From Azohydromonas australica DSM 1124 (GTDB lineage: Bacteria > Pseudomonadota > Gammaproteobacteria > Burkholderiales > Burkholderiaceae_C): a DNA stretch of 64,000 nt. The stretch spans positions 146,236 through 210,235 of the forward strand of contig NZ_KE387203.1 of NCBI RefSeq assembly GCF_000430725.1, in the 5' to 3' direction. Made by a program: the position numbers and the translations under genes. Under the pieces are notes generated by a model. The model saw only the letters and a program-made list of their open reading frames with translations. It did no database searches and was not told the DNA's origin. Positions 30,140-39,036 of this stretch are shown here, piece after piece (the first letter of the stretch is position 1; each line of letters starts with the position of its first letter).

Positions 30140-31831
30140 TCAGGCAGCCTGTTCCTGCACCGCCGCAGGGCCCGCCACGACACCGGCGCGCGCCAGTCCC
30201 GACAGCAGCGCCTTGAGCGAGGCGTTGACGATGTTGGCGTCGATGCCGGCGCCAAAGAGCACCTGCGCGCCCACGCGCAGCTCGATGTAGGCGGCCGCGC
30301 GTGCCTGCGCACCCGCGCCCAGCGCATGCTCGTGATAGTCCAGCACCTGCACGTCGGCATGGGTGTGCGCGCGCAGCGCGGCCACGACGGCGTCCACCGG
30401 GCCGTTGCCCTCGCCGTGCAGCACCAGCGCCTGGCCTTCGAGCGTGGCCTGCGCCTGCACGCGCATGCGGCCGTCGCCCGCCTCTTCCAGCCGCACCGCG
30501 CCCAGCGCCACGCGCTCCAGGCGGTACTCGCGGTCGAACAGCGCCCACAGGTCGGCGGCGCTGAGCTCACGGCCCTCGGTGTCCATCACCGCCTGCACGC
30601 GGCGGCTGAACTCCATCTGCAGCCGCCGCGGCAGCGCCAGGCCGTATTCCTTCTCCAGCAGGTACGAGATACCGCCCTTGCCCGACTGGCTGTTGACGCG
30701 GATCACCGCCTCATAGCTGCGGCCCAGGTCCTGCGGGTCGATGGGCAGGTAGGGCATGTCCCAGACGTCACCGTCGCGGCGCGCGGCGAAGGCCTTCTTG
30801 ATCGCGTCCTGGTGCGAGCCGGAGAAGGAGGTGTAGACCAAGTCGCCCGCGTAGGGGTGGCGCGCCGGCACCGGCAGCTGGTTGCAGTGCTCGACGGTGC
30901 GGCGGATGTCGTCGATGTCCGAGAAGTCCAGGTTCGGCGACACGCCTTGCGTGTAGAGGTTGAGCGCGACGTTGACGAGGTCGAGGTTGCCGGTGCGCTC
31001 GCCGTTGCCGAAGAGGCAGCCTTCGAGCCGGTCGGCGCCGGCCATCAGCGCCAGCTCCGCTGCGGCGGTGCCGGTGCCGCGGTCGTTGTGCGGGTGCACC
31101 GACAGCACGATCGCGTCGCGCCGCTCCAGGTGGCGGTGCATCCACTCGACCATGTCGGCGAAGACGTTGGGCGTGGAGTGCTCGACGGTGGACGGCAAAT
31201 TGACGATGCACTTGTGCTCGGCCGTGGGCGCCCACTCGGCGGTGACGGCGTCGACCACGCGCTTGCTGAATGCCAGCTCGGTACCGGAGAACATCTCCGG
31301 CGAGTACTGGAAGGTCCAGGCCGTATCGGGCCGTTCCTGGGCCAGTTGCCGGATCAGCCGCGCGTGGCTCGCGGCCAGTTCCACGATGCCGTCCTCGTCC
31401 AGCCCCAGCACCACGCGGCGCATCAGCGGCGCGGTGGCGTTGTAGACGTGCACGATGGCGCGCGGCACACCGGCCAGCGCTTCAAAAGTGCGACGGATCA
31501 ACTCCTCGCGCGCCGGCGTGAGCACCTGGATCGTGACGTCCGCGGGAATCAGCCCCTGCTCGATGAGCTGGCGCACGAAGTCGAAATCCGCCTGCGACGC
31601 CGAGGGGAAGCCGACCTCGATCTCCTTGAAGCCGATGTCCACCAGCGCGCTGAACAGGCGCATCTTGCGCGCCGGGTCCATGGGCTCGATCAGCGCCTGG
31701 TTGCCGTCGCGCAGGTCCACGCTGCACCACACCGGCGCGCGCGTCAGCACCGCGTCCGGCCAGGTGCGGTCGGACAGCCGCACGGGCGCGAAGGCACGGT
31801 ACTTCTTGGCGGGGTCAAGCAACATCGGCAT
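30140..31831 (-). CDS. leuA: 2-isopropylmalate synthase, type 2 (LeuA2, long form)
   Basis: 563 residues from the ATG at 31831 (AGGAG 5 nt upstream). The opening [19 protein letters not shown] and [26 protein letters not shown] match the long actinobacterial/yeast-like class rather than the E. coli class. [16 protein letters not shown] carries the metal ligands and FGNGERTGN the Gly-Glu-Arg motif; a C-terminal LeuA dimer/allosteric domain follows. It is the first structural gene after a leucine-rich leader peptide and an intrinsic terminator, so it is probably the attenuated gene. Confidence 0.95.
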   Translation of the reverse strand: MPMLLDPAKKYRAFAPVRLSDRTWPDAVLTRAPVWCSVDLRDGNQALIEPMDPARKMRLFSALVDIGFKEIEVGFPSASQADFDFVRQLIEQGLIPADVTIQVLTPAREELIRRTFEALAGVPRAIVHVYNATAPLMRRVVLGLDEDGIVELAASHARLIRQLAQERPDTAWTFQYSPEMFSGTELAFSKRVVDAVTAEWAPTAEHKCIVNLPSTVEHSTPNVFADMVEWMHRHLERRDAIVLSVHPHNDRGTGTAAAELALMAGADRLEGCLFGNGERTGNLDLVNVALNLYTQGVSPNLDFSDIDDIRRTVEHCNQLPVPARHPYAGDLVYTSFSGSHQDAIKKAFAARRDGDVWDMPYLPIDPQDLGRSYEAVIRVNSQSGKGGISYLLEKEYGLALPRRLQMEFSRRVQAVMDTEGRELSAADLWALFDREYRLERVALGAVRLEEAGDGRMRVQAQATLEGQALVLHGEGNGPVDAVVAALRAHTHADVQVLDYHEHALGAGAQARAAAYIELRVGAQVLFGAGIDANIVNASLKALLSGLARAGVVAGPAAVQEQAA

Positions 31832-31864
31832 GGAAACTCCTGGGAAGGGATGCCTCGCAGCCAC

Positions 31865-31907
31865 GGAAAAAAGCAAACGGCCCGCTGCGAGACGCTGGCG
31901 GGCCGTT
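31865..31907 (-). terminator. Attenuator terminator of the leuA operon
   Basis: Minus strand: 10-bp perfect stem AACGGCCCGC (31898-31907) / GCGGGCCGTT (31876-31885) followed by TGCTTTTTT. It lies between the leader peptide and leuA2. GCGGGC at the end of the leader frame (31939-31944) can pair with GCCCGC of the upstream arm, a plausible antiterminator when ribosomes stall at the leucine codons. Confidence 0.85.
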
Positions 31908-31931
31908 GATCCGTAGAAAGGACGAAATCGA

Positions 31932-31991
31932 TCAGCGCGCCCGCGGCACTCCTAGCAGCAGTAGAGACAGGGCGGTGGCGCGGGACGACAT
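31932..31991 (-). CDS. leuL: leu operon leader peptide
   Basis: 19-codon frame reading [19 protein letters not shown], with five leucine codons in a six-codon window (CTG TCT CTA CTG CTG CTA); two of them are CTA, read by the tRNA-Leu(TAG) encoded elsewhere in this window. It is followed after ~25 nt by the attenuator terminator and then leuA2. This is the classical architecture of leucine attenuation. It has no Shine-Dalgarno and the predicted transcription start falls on its ATG, so it may be translated from a leaderless mRNA. Confidence 0.85.
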   Translation of the reverse strand: MSSRATALSLLLLGVPRAR

Positions 31992-31997
31992 CGGTCC

Positions 31998-32006
31998 AAT
32001 ATAGCA
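31998..32006 (-). promoter_or_regulatory. Extended -10 promoter of the leu leader
   Basis: Minus strand TGC TATATT (TG at 32005-32006, -10 hexamer 31998-32003). No good -35 is seen at 16-18 bp, as is common for extended -10 promoters. Only six bases separate the -10 from the leader ATG, so the start site would be at or next to that codon. Confidence 0.6.
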
Positions 32007-32090
32007 CGCCCCTCCAGGGTCACCCCAAAGGGGGTTGTCTATCGCGACCATAACGTGCAGGGCGCCACGCGCAGCCGACCGACGCGGCGT

Positions 32091-32930
32091 TCAGCGGTGC
32101 AGGCCAGCCTCGTCGGGCTCGTCGGTGGAGGTGGCGATCACGCTCACCGGGCGGCCCTTGCTGCGCTTGTAGGCGTACACCGCGTAGCCCGAGAAGCCGT
32201 ACACGACGAAGAGCCCGAACAGCACCAGCGGCGGGTGCAGCGTGATCACTGCAATGCCCAGCGCGATGGCCACGATGACGATGAAGGGCACCGTGCGCTT
32301 GAAGTTCACGTCCTTGAAGCTGTAGAAGGGCACGTTGGTGACCATGGTCAGCCCCGCGTACAGCGTCAGCCCGAAGGCGCTCCAGCACAGCCAGTTCACG
32401 CTCCACGCCTCGCGCCAGCCGGCGTTGTCCATCACCCAGATGAAACCGATGATCAGCGCCGCCGCGGCCGGGCTGGGCAGGCCTTGGAAGAAGCGCTTGT
32501 CCACCACGGCAATGTTGGTGTTGAAGCGAGCCAGCCGCAGCGCCGCGCCCGAGCAATAGACAAAGGCCGCGATCCAGCCCGGCTTGCCCAGCCCCTTGAG
32601 CGCCCACTCGTAGACGATGAGCGCAGGCGCGGCGCCGAAGCTCACCATGTCGGAGAGGCTGTCCATCTGCTCGCCGAAGGCGCTCTGCGTGTTGGTCATG
32701 CGCGCCACGCGGCCGTCCAGGCTGTCGAGCACCGCCGCGCAGAAGATGCCGATGGCCGCCTGCTCGAAGCGACCGTTCATCGCCATCACCACGGCGTAGA
32801 AGCCGCCGAACAGCGCTGCCAGCGTGAACAGGTTGGGCAGGATGTAGATGCCCTTGCGGCGCGGGCGCACGGGCTCGGACGCCTCGTTCGCCTCAACAGC
32901 CTCGGCGTCGTCGTGGTTCAAGTCACTCAT
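32091..32930 (-). CDS. pssA: CDP-diacylglycerol--serine O-phosphatidyltransferase
   Basis: 279 residues, about seven or eight membrane helices. The CDP-alcohol phosphotransferase motif DSLDGRVARMTNTQSAFGEQ followed by MDSLSD (near residues 65-95) supplies the Asp residues that bind metal and CDP-diacylglycerol. It makes phosphatidylserine, the precursor of phosphatidylethanolamine. In many related genomes psd (the decarboxylase) sits directly upstream; here psd is absent and dgkA lies there instead. Confidence 0.94.
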   Translation of the reverse strand: MSDLNHDDAEAVEANEASEPVRPRRKGIYILPNLFTLAALFGGFYAVVMAMNGRFEQAAIGIFCAAVLDSLDGRVARMTNTQSAFGEQMDSLSDMVSFGAAPALIVYEWALKGLGKPGWIAAFVYCSGAALRLARFNTNIAVVDKRFFQGLPSPAAAALIIGFIWVMDNAGWREAWSVNWLCWSAFGLTLYAGLTMVTNVPFYSFKDVNFKRTVPFIVIVAIALGIAVITLHPPLVLFGLFVVYGFSGYAVYAYKRSKGRPVSVIATSTDEPDEAGLHR

Positions 32931-33386
32931 GCAGCGTGGGAGCAGCGAGACCTCGCAAGCCCCAGGGATTGATTTTGAAAACCCCAAAGGATAACCGAAG
33001 TCATCCACGCCCCAGCCGGCACGGCGCGCCCGCCAATAAACCACCGCATCGCCGTGGCCAAGCAATGTTTTTACCTTGCGTCAATTTTCGGAAAAATTTC
33101 CGAATAAAACGCGCGGTGCAGCGGCTGTGGCTTCCAGCCCGAAGAGGCAAATACCGAAGATTCCTGAATTCCCTGCGGAGGCATACCTGGTTGGCATTCA
33201 TTCAAACCCACCCGGCAAACTGCGAGCACGCCAGATATAGCCGTCACCCATAGCCAGGAAAAGGCGCACACGAATCAGCCGACCATCGCCCCGAATAATT
33301 TCTTCATCAGGCCATCGGCATTTTTCTTTCAAATCAGGGTTGCATGCGCCGGGCCGAGCACACACCTTTGCCGGCGCAGCGCTGTT
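32931..33386. other. 456-bp intergenic region, AT-richer, with a perfect palindrome
   Basis: Between dgkA and pssA. Base composition is visibly less GC-rich than the flanks. It contains the 16-bp perfect inverted repeat TCGGAAA-AA-TTTCCGA at 33088-33103. A 105-residue plus-strand frame (32936-33253) has no ribosome site, hydrophobic pattern or family motif, so I do not call it. The pssA promoter should lie in the right-hand part of the region's first 60 bp. Confidence 0.5.
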
Positions 33387-33803
33387 TCACTTGAGCAGAC
33401 CCAGCACCACGGCCAGCCGGGGAAGCACCAGGACGATGAAAGTAAAGGCCAGGCAACCCATGCTGATGAGCACTGCGGCACTGGCAATGTCCTTGGCGCG
33501 GCCGGACAAGGGATGCCGCTCCAGCGACACGCGGTCCACCACCGCTTCCAGGGCGGAATTCAGCAGCTCCGTGACCAGCACGAAGCCCATGCTCAGCACC
33601 AGCATCACCCACTCGATGGCCGGCAGCTTCGCCACGAGGGCCAGCCCCACCACGACGGCAATGAGCAGCAGCTCCTGCCGGAAGGCGCTTTCGAAGCGGA
33701 AGGCGGCCGCCAACCCCGAGAGCGAATAGCCGAGGGCCTTGAATATCCGAGCCACGCCACCCCGGCTCTTGAATGCCGACACCGGAGAAGAACTGCCGTC
33801 CAT
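33387..33803 (-). CDS. dgkA: Diacylglycerol kinase (DgkA family)
   Basis: 138 residues from the ATG at 33803 (the frame is open further but the upstream part is not family-like). Three membrane helices typical of DgkA are present, with conserved FRQELLL and ELLNSALEAVVDRV segments and the acidic residues that hold Mg-ATP. The enzyme phosphorylates diacylglycerol back to phosphatidic acid in the inner membrane. It stands alone, in a stretch of lower GC content between the ilvBHC terminator and pssA. Confidence 0.9.
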   Translation of the reverse strand: MDGSSSPVSAFKSRGGVARIFKALGYSLSGLAAAFRFESAFRQELLLIAVVVGLALVAKLPAIEWVMLVLSMGFVLVTELLNSALEAVVDRVSLERHPLSGRAKDIASAAVLISMGCLAFTFIVLVLPRLAVVLGLLK

Positions 33804-34103
33804 GCACCACCCATTTTCAAGCGACGGCACCGCAGCGCACGTCAGGAACACCGACATATTGGCAACGCCCCGCGACGCCACCAAATAGCGCCGACACGGC
33901 CATTGCACCGCCCCGCGCACCCATCACCTGTGACGCCGGACCACCAGGACACATTTGAGGCGATTCGACAGGGCTGCAGCGAGAGGCTGGAGCCGTGGTC
34001 GCGAAATTTTCACGCCCCAAACGGGCAATTTTAGTCCCGGACCCTCTGGTGCAGAAGCTTGAGGGCATATCGCCCACGGCCGTGCAGCATGGCCGCACCA
34101 ATG
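33804..34103. other. 300-bp non-coding stretch upstream of dgkA
   Basis: Lies between dgkA and the ilvC terminator. I see no ORF with family features, no tRNA and no repeat. A dgkA promoter is expected here, but no convincing -35/-10 pair stands out. Confidence 0.45.
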
Positions 34104-34129
34104 AAAAAAGGCCGCACGCGGCGGCCTTT
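34104..34129 (-). terminator. Intrinsic terminator of ilvBHC
   Basis: Minus strand AAAGGCCGC / GCGGCCTTT stem with a short loop followed by TTTTTTCATTGG, 19 bp after the ilvC stop. It isolates the ilv operon from dgkA, pssA and leuA downstream. Confidence 0.88.
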
Positions 34130-34147
34130 GCGGGGGTCAAGCCGGCA

Positions 34148-35286
<1,139 letters not shown>

Positions 35287-35316
35287 AGGGGAAAAAGTCC
35301 GGTTGGGCGCGCGAAC

Positions 35317-35808
35317 TCACACGCGCAGGATGCGCTCGCCGCGACCGATGCCGCTGGCACCGGTGCGCACCGTCTCCAGGATGGCGCTGCGGTCCAGCGC
35401 CTGCAGGAAGGCATCGAGCTTGGTGCCGTCGCCAGTGAGCTCCACGGTGTAGCTCTTGTCGGTGACGTCCACGATGTGGCCGCGGAAGATGTCGGCGGTG
35501 CGCTTGATCTCCTCGCGCTCCTTGCCCACGGCGCGCACCTTCACGAGCATGAGCTCGCGCTCGATGTAGCTGCCTTCCGTGAGGTCCACCACCTTCACGA
35601 CCTCGATGAGGCGGTTCAGGTGCTTGGTGATCTGTTCGATGACCTCGTCGCTGCCGGTGGTGACGATGGTCATGCGCGAGAGCGAGGCGTCCTCGGTGGG
35701 CGCCACGGTCAGGCTCTCGATGTTGTAGCCGCGCGCGGAGAACAGCGCGACCACGCGCGAGAGGGCGCCGGGCTCGTTCTCCAGCAGCAGGGCAATGATG
35801 TGCTTCAT
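35317..35808 (-). CDS. ilvH: Acetolactate synthase, regulatory (small) subunit
   Basis: 163 residues. N-terminal ACT domain (MKHIIALLLENEPGALSRVVALFSARGYNIESLTVAPTED in two parts) binds valine for feedback; the C-terminal half (from about residue 85) matches the ALS_ss_C domain. It activates the catalytic IlvB subunit encoded 171 bp upstream. Length and motifs are standard. Confidence 0.96.
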   Translation of the reverse strand: MKHIIALLLENEPGALSRVVALFSARGYNIESLTVAPTEDASLSRMTIVTTGSDEVIEQITKHLNRLIEVVKVVDLTEGSYIERELMLVKVRAVGKEREEIKRTADIFRGHIVDVTDKSYTVELTGDGTKLDAFLQALDRSAILETVRTGASGIGRGERILRV

Positions 35809-35979
35809 GGCGTTTCGTCCTTCGGGGCTCCTGAGCGCCGGCAGCGGTAACTGCCGGGCCGTGGCCCCGCGTTCGAAGTCAGTAGGAATGGTCCAGTGCT
35901 GACCGGGGCCTCGCCGGCGCCGGGACGGGACGCGGTAACGCCCTGCCCCGCGCCGGCTGCAGCGCCGGTGCGGCTTGCC

Positions 35980-37752
35980 TTACAGGTCTTCGGAGCCCAG
36001 GAGCATCTCGCTGATGCCCTTGCCCGCCTTCACCATCGGCCAGACGTTCTCGGTCGGGTCGGTGCGGATGTCGAGGAACACCGTGCGGTCGGTGAGGCGG
36101 ATGGCCTCGCGCAGCGCGGGCTCCACGTCCGCCGGGCGCTCGATCTTCAGGCCCACGTGGCCGTAGGCCTCGGCGAGCTTGACGAAGTCGGGCAGCGCGT
36201 CCATGTAGCTGTGCGAGTAGCGGCCCTCGTAGTCGAGTTCCTGCCACTGCCGCACCATGCCCAGGTAGCGGTTGTTGAGCGAGATGACCTTGACCGGCGT
36301 CTTGTACTGCTGGCAGGTCGAGAGCTCCTGAATGCACATCTGGATCGAGCCTTCGCCCGTGATGCAGAACACGTCGCTCTCGGGCTTGGCCAGCTTGATG
36401 CCCATGGCGTAGGGCAGGCCCACGCCCATCGTGCCCAGGCCGCCGGAGTTGATCCAGCGCCGCGGCTCCTCGAAGCCGTAGAACTGCGCCGCGAACATCT
36501 GGTGCTGGCCCACGTCGGAGGTGATGTAGGTGTCGCGCCCGCGGGTGAGCTCGGCGAGCTTCTGCACCACGTACTGCGGCTTGATGACCTCGGAGCTGTT
36601 CTTGTAGGCCAGGCACTCGCGCTGGCGCCAGCCGTTGACCTGGCTCCACCAGTGCGCCATCGCCTGCTGGTCGGGGCGCTGTTGGGCCTCGCGGATCTGG
36701 GCGATGAGCTCCTGCAGCACTTCCTTGACGTCGCCGACGATGGGGATGTCCACCTTCACGCGCTTGGAGATCGACGACGGGTCGATGTCCACGTGGACGA
36801 TCTTGCGTTCCACCGAGGCGAAGTGCGCCGGGTTGCCGATCACGCGGTCGTCGAAGCGCGCGCCCACGGCCAGCAGCACGTCGCAGTGCTGCATGGTCAT
36901 GTTGGCCTCGTAGGTGCCGTGCATGCCCAGCATGCCCAGGAACTTCGGATCGCTCGCGGGGATGGCGCCCAGGCCCATGAGCGTGTTGGTGCAGGGATAG
37001 CCCAGCAGGTCGGCCAGCTCGCGCAGCTCGGCCGCCGCGTTGGCCAGCACCACGCCGCCGCCGCTGTAGATGTACGGGCGCTTGGCCTGCAGCAGCAGCT
37101 GCACCGCCTTGCGGATCTGCCCGCCATGGCCCTTGCGCACCGGGTTGTAGGAGCGCATCTCGACCTTGTCGGGATAGCTGAACGGCGCCGTCTTGAGCGA
37201 CACGTCCTTCGGGATGTCCACGACCACGGGGCCCGGACGGCCGGTGCGCGCGATGTGGAAAGCCTTCTTCAGCGTCAGCGCCAGCTCGCGCACGTCCTTG
37301 ACCAGGAAGTTGTGCTTGACGATGGGACGCGTGATGCCCACGGTGTCGCACTCCTGGAAGGCATCCAGGCCGATCGCGGCCGTAGGCACCTGCCCGGTGA
37401 TGATCACCATCGGGATCGAATCCATGTAGGCGGTGGCGATGCCGGTGACGGCATTGGTCACGCCCGGACCCGAGGTCACCAGCGCGACGCCCACCTCGCC
37501 GGTGGCGCGCGCATAGCCGTCGGCCGCGTGCACGGCCGCCTGCTCGTGGCGCACCAGCACGTGCTGGATGCTGTCCTGCTTGTAGAGCGCGTCGTAGATA
37601 TAGAGCACCGAGCCGCCGGGGTAGCCCCAGAGGTACTTGACGCCCTCGGCCTGCAGGCTGCGGACGAGGATTTCGGAGCCGTTGAGCTCGGCGGAGGGAG
37701 ATTGCGGCTGGGCCCGGAGGGCACCCTTGACTTCCGCGGCAGACATGTCCAT
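35980..37752 (-). CDS. ilvB: Acetolactate synthase, catalytic (large) subunit
   Basis: 590 residues from the ATG at 37752 (AAAGG 6 nt upstream; the frame opens at an ATG at 37788 that would add 12 residues, and ATG 37746 is also possible). ThDP-dependent enzyme: catalytic Glu in VRHEQAAVHAADGYARATG, a central FAD-binding domain, and the ThDP/Mg site with GEGSIQM (Glu in place of the usual Asp of GDG) and LNNRYLGMV. It joins two pyruvates, or pyruvate and 2-oxobutyrate. Confidence 0.96.
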   Translation of the reverse strand: MDMSAAEVKGALRAQPQSPSAELNGSEILVRSLQAEGVKYLWGYPGGSVLYIYDALYKQDSIQHVLVRHEQAAVHAADGYARATGEVGVALVTSGPGVTNAVTGIATAYMDSIPMVIITGQVPTAAIGLDAFQECDTVGITRPIVKHNFLVKDVRELALTLKKAFHIARTGRPGPVVVDIPKDVSLKTAPFSYPDKVEMRSYNPVRKGHGGQIRKAVQLLLQAKRPYIYSGGGVVLANAAAELRELADLLGYPCTNTLMGLGAIPASDPKFLGMLGMHGTYEANMTMQHCDVLLAVGARFDDRVIGNPAHFASVERKIVHVDIDPSSISKRVKVDIPIVGDVKEVLQELIAQIREAQQRPDQQAMAHWWSQVNGWRQRECLAYKNSSEVIKPQYVVQKLAELTRGRDTYITSDVGQHQMFAAQFYGFEEPRRWINSGGLGTMGVGLPYAMGIKLAKPESDVFCITGEGSIQMCIQELSTCQQYKTPVKVISLNNRYLGMVRQWQELDYEGRYSHSYMDALPDFVKLAEAYGHVGLKIERPADVEPALREAIRLTDRTVFLDIRTDPTENVWPMVKAGKGISEMLLGSEDL

Positions 37753-37900
37753 GGAGAACCTTTGCGATTTTCTCTGACGAAAAACCATCGGTGTCCCTCC
37801 TCGCGCCCTTGTGGGGCGGATTCGGAACCTGCGCGGTCAAAAACGAGACACCCGGGATCGGGCGGCGGCTTCAGACCAAAGAGCGTTGTGCGAACCCGTG

Positions 37901-37908
37901 ATTATGGC
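37901..37908 (-). promoter_or_regulatory. Candidate extended -10 promoter of ilvBHC
   Basis: Minus strand TGC CATAAT, with the -10 hexamer at 37901-37906, about 145 nt upstream of ilvB. The leader between shows no run of Leu/Val/Ile codons and no intrinsic terminator, so I do not see attenuation here. Confidence 0.4.
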
Positions 37909-37920
37909 ATCACCGCCACG

Positions 37921-37950
37921 ACAGGGTCTTGACGGGTCGCGGGACCCTGT
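37921..37950. promoter_or_regulatory. 8-bp inverted repeat in the ilvB/sigma-factor intergenic region
   Basis: ACAGGGTC (37921-37928) and GACCCTGT (37943-37950) are perfect complements with a 14-nt spacer. The element lies between the divergent ilvB and sigma-factor genes and could be a regulator site; it has no U-tract and is unlikely to be a terminator. Confidence 0.4.
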
Positions 37951-38001
37951 CACAGCGCAGGCATAATCGCGCGCGTTTCGCCGCCGCCGGCCCCCTCTCT
38001 C

Positions 38002-38565
38002 TTGGCCTCCGACAAAGAACTCTCCGACTTCCTAGCCAGCGTCGAAAAGCGTGCCTTCAAGCGCACCGCCTACAGCGTCCGTGACGAGGACGCGGCGCTG
38101 GACATCGTCCAGGACTCGATGATCCGGCTGGCGGAGAAGTACGCGGACCGGCCCGCCGCGGAGCTGCCGCTGCTGTTCCAGCGCATCCTCTCCAACGCCA
38201 CCATGGACTGGTTCCGACGCCGCAAGGTGCGCTCGGCGGTGGAGACCAACTTCTCGGGCTTCGAGGGCAGCGGCGACGAGGACTTCGACCTGCTGGAGAT
38301 GCTTGAAACGCAGGACGGCAGCATGGGCGCCGAAGGTGCCGACGCCGAGGCCTCGCGGGCACAGATGCTGCAAGTGATCGAACAGGAAGTTGCAGTGTTG
38401 CCGGCACGTCAACGAGAGGCGTTCCTGCTGCGTTACTGGGAAGAGCTCGATGTCGCCGAGACCGCGGCCGTCATGGGCTGCTCCGAGGGCAGTGTCAAAA
38501 CGCACTGTTCCAGGGCAGTGCATGCGCTGGCCAAGGCTCTGCGCGCCAAAGGTATTGCGCCATGA
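38002..38565 (+). CDS. RNA polymerase sigma factor, ECF type
   Basis: 187 residues starting at a TTG (MASDKELSDFL...), with no ATG until residue 40 and no Shine-Dalgarno; the start is supported by the conserved-looking MASDKELSDFLASVEKRAF opening. Region 2 (DAALDIVQDSMIRLAEKYAD ... RILSNATMDWFRRRK) and region 4 (LPARQREAFLLRYWEELDVAETAAVMGCSEGSVKTHCSRAVHALAKAL) are complete. An acidic linker lies between them. It opens a four-gene operon; its ATGA overlap with the DUF3619 gene is typical of sigma/anti-sigma pairs. Confidence 0.92.
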   Translation: MASDKELSDFLASVEKRAFKRTAYSVRDEDAALDIVQDSMIRLAEKYADRPAAELPLLFQRILSNATMDWFRRRKVRSAVETNFSGFEGSGDEDFDLLEMLETQDGSMGAEGADAEASRAQMLQVIEQEVAVLPARQREAFLLRYWEELDVAETAAVMGCSEGSVKTHCSRAVHALAKALRAKGIAP

Positions 38566-39026
38566 ACCACTCCCGATCCCTCCCGCCCCCGTTTGACGCG
38601 CAGGCGCTCGAAGCCCGCTTCGCGTTGCGCGTGACGGCGCGCCTGAGCGAGCATGCGCAACGCCAGCCGCACGCCATCGAGGAGCGGTTGCGATTCGCGC
38701 GCCAGCAGGCGCTGGAGCGCGCACGGGCGCGGCGCCGCACGGCACCGGTGGCCGCGACCGCGCCGAGCGTGTACGCCATGGGCTCGACGCTGGCCCTGGG
38801 CGACGGCGGCGAGCCGCGCGCCGGCTGGTTCCAGCGCGCCGTGGCCGCGGCGCTGCCGCTGGCAGTGCTGCTGAGCGGACTGGCGCTGATCCATTGGAAC
38901 CAGACGCACGCCCAGATCGAGGCCGCGGCGCAGATCGACGCCGAGCTGCTGGTGGACGACCTGCCGCCCACCGCCTACAGCGACCCCGGCTTCTTCGAAT
39001 ACCTGCGCAAGCAGCAGAACCCCTGA
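38562..39026 (+). CDS. DUF3619 family membrane protein, possible anti-sigma factor
   Basis: 154 residues. The first ~90 are soluble, helical and rich in Arg/Ala/Gln (ALEARFALRVTARLSEHAQ); one membrane helix follows (AAALPLAVLLSGLALIHW, about residues 92-110), then a ~40-residue acidic tail ending in DPGFFEYLRKQQNP. The start overlaps the sigma-factor stop. DUF3619 has no established role that I know; topology and position resemble an anti-sigma factor, which is inference. Confidence 0.85.
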   Translation: MNHSRSLPPPFDAQALEARFALRVTARLSEHAQRQPHAIEERLRFARQQALERARARRRTAPVAATAPSVYAMGSTLALGDGGEPRAGWFQRAVAAALPLAVLLSGLALIHWNQTHAQIEAAAQIDAELLVDDLPPTAYSDPGFFEYLRKQQNP

Positions 39027-39036
39027 CTCCCGAGCA

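Noticed and set aside
32936..33253. 105-residue plus-strand frame between dgkA and pssA
   Set aside because: No ribosome site, no hydrophobic segment or motif; composition is basic and random-looking. I treat the region as non-coding.
37753..38001. Attenuator upstream of ilvB
   Set aside because: The leader has no cluster of Leu, Val or Ile codons and no intrinsic terminator before ilvB, unlike the leuA2 leader.
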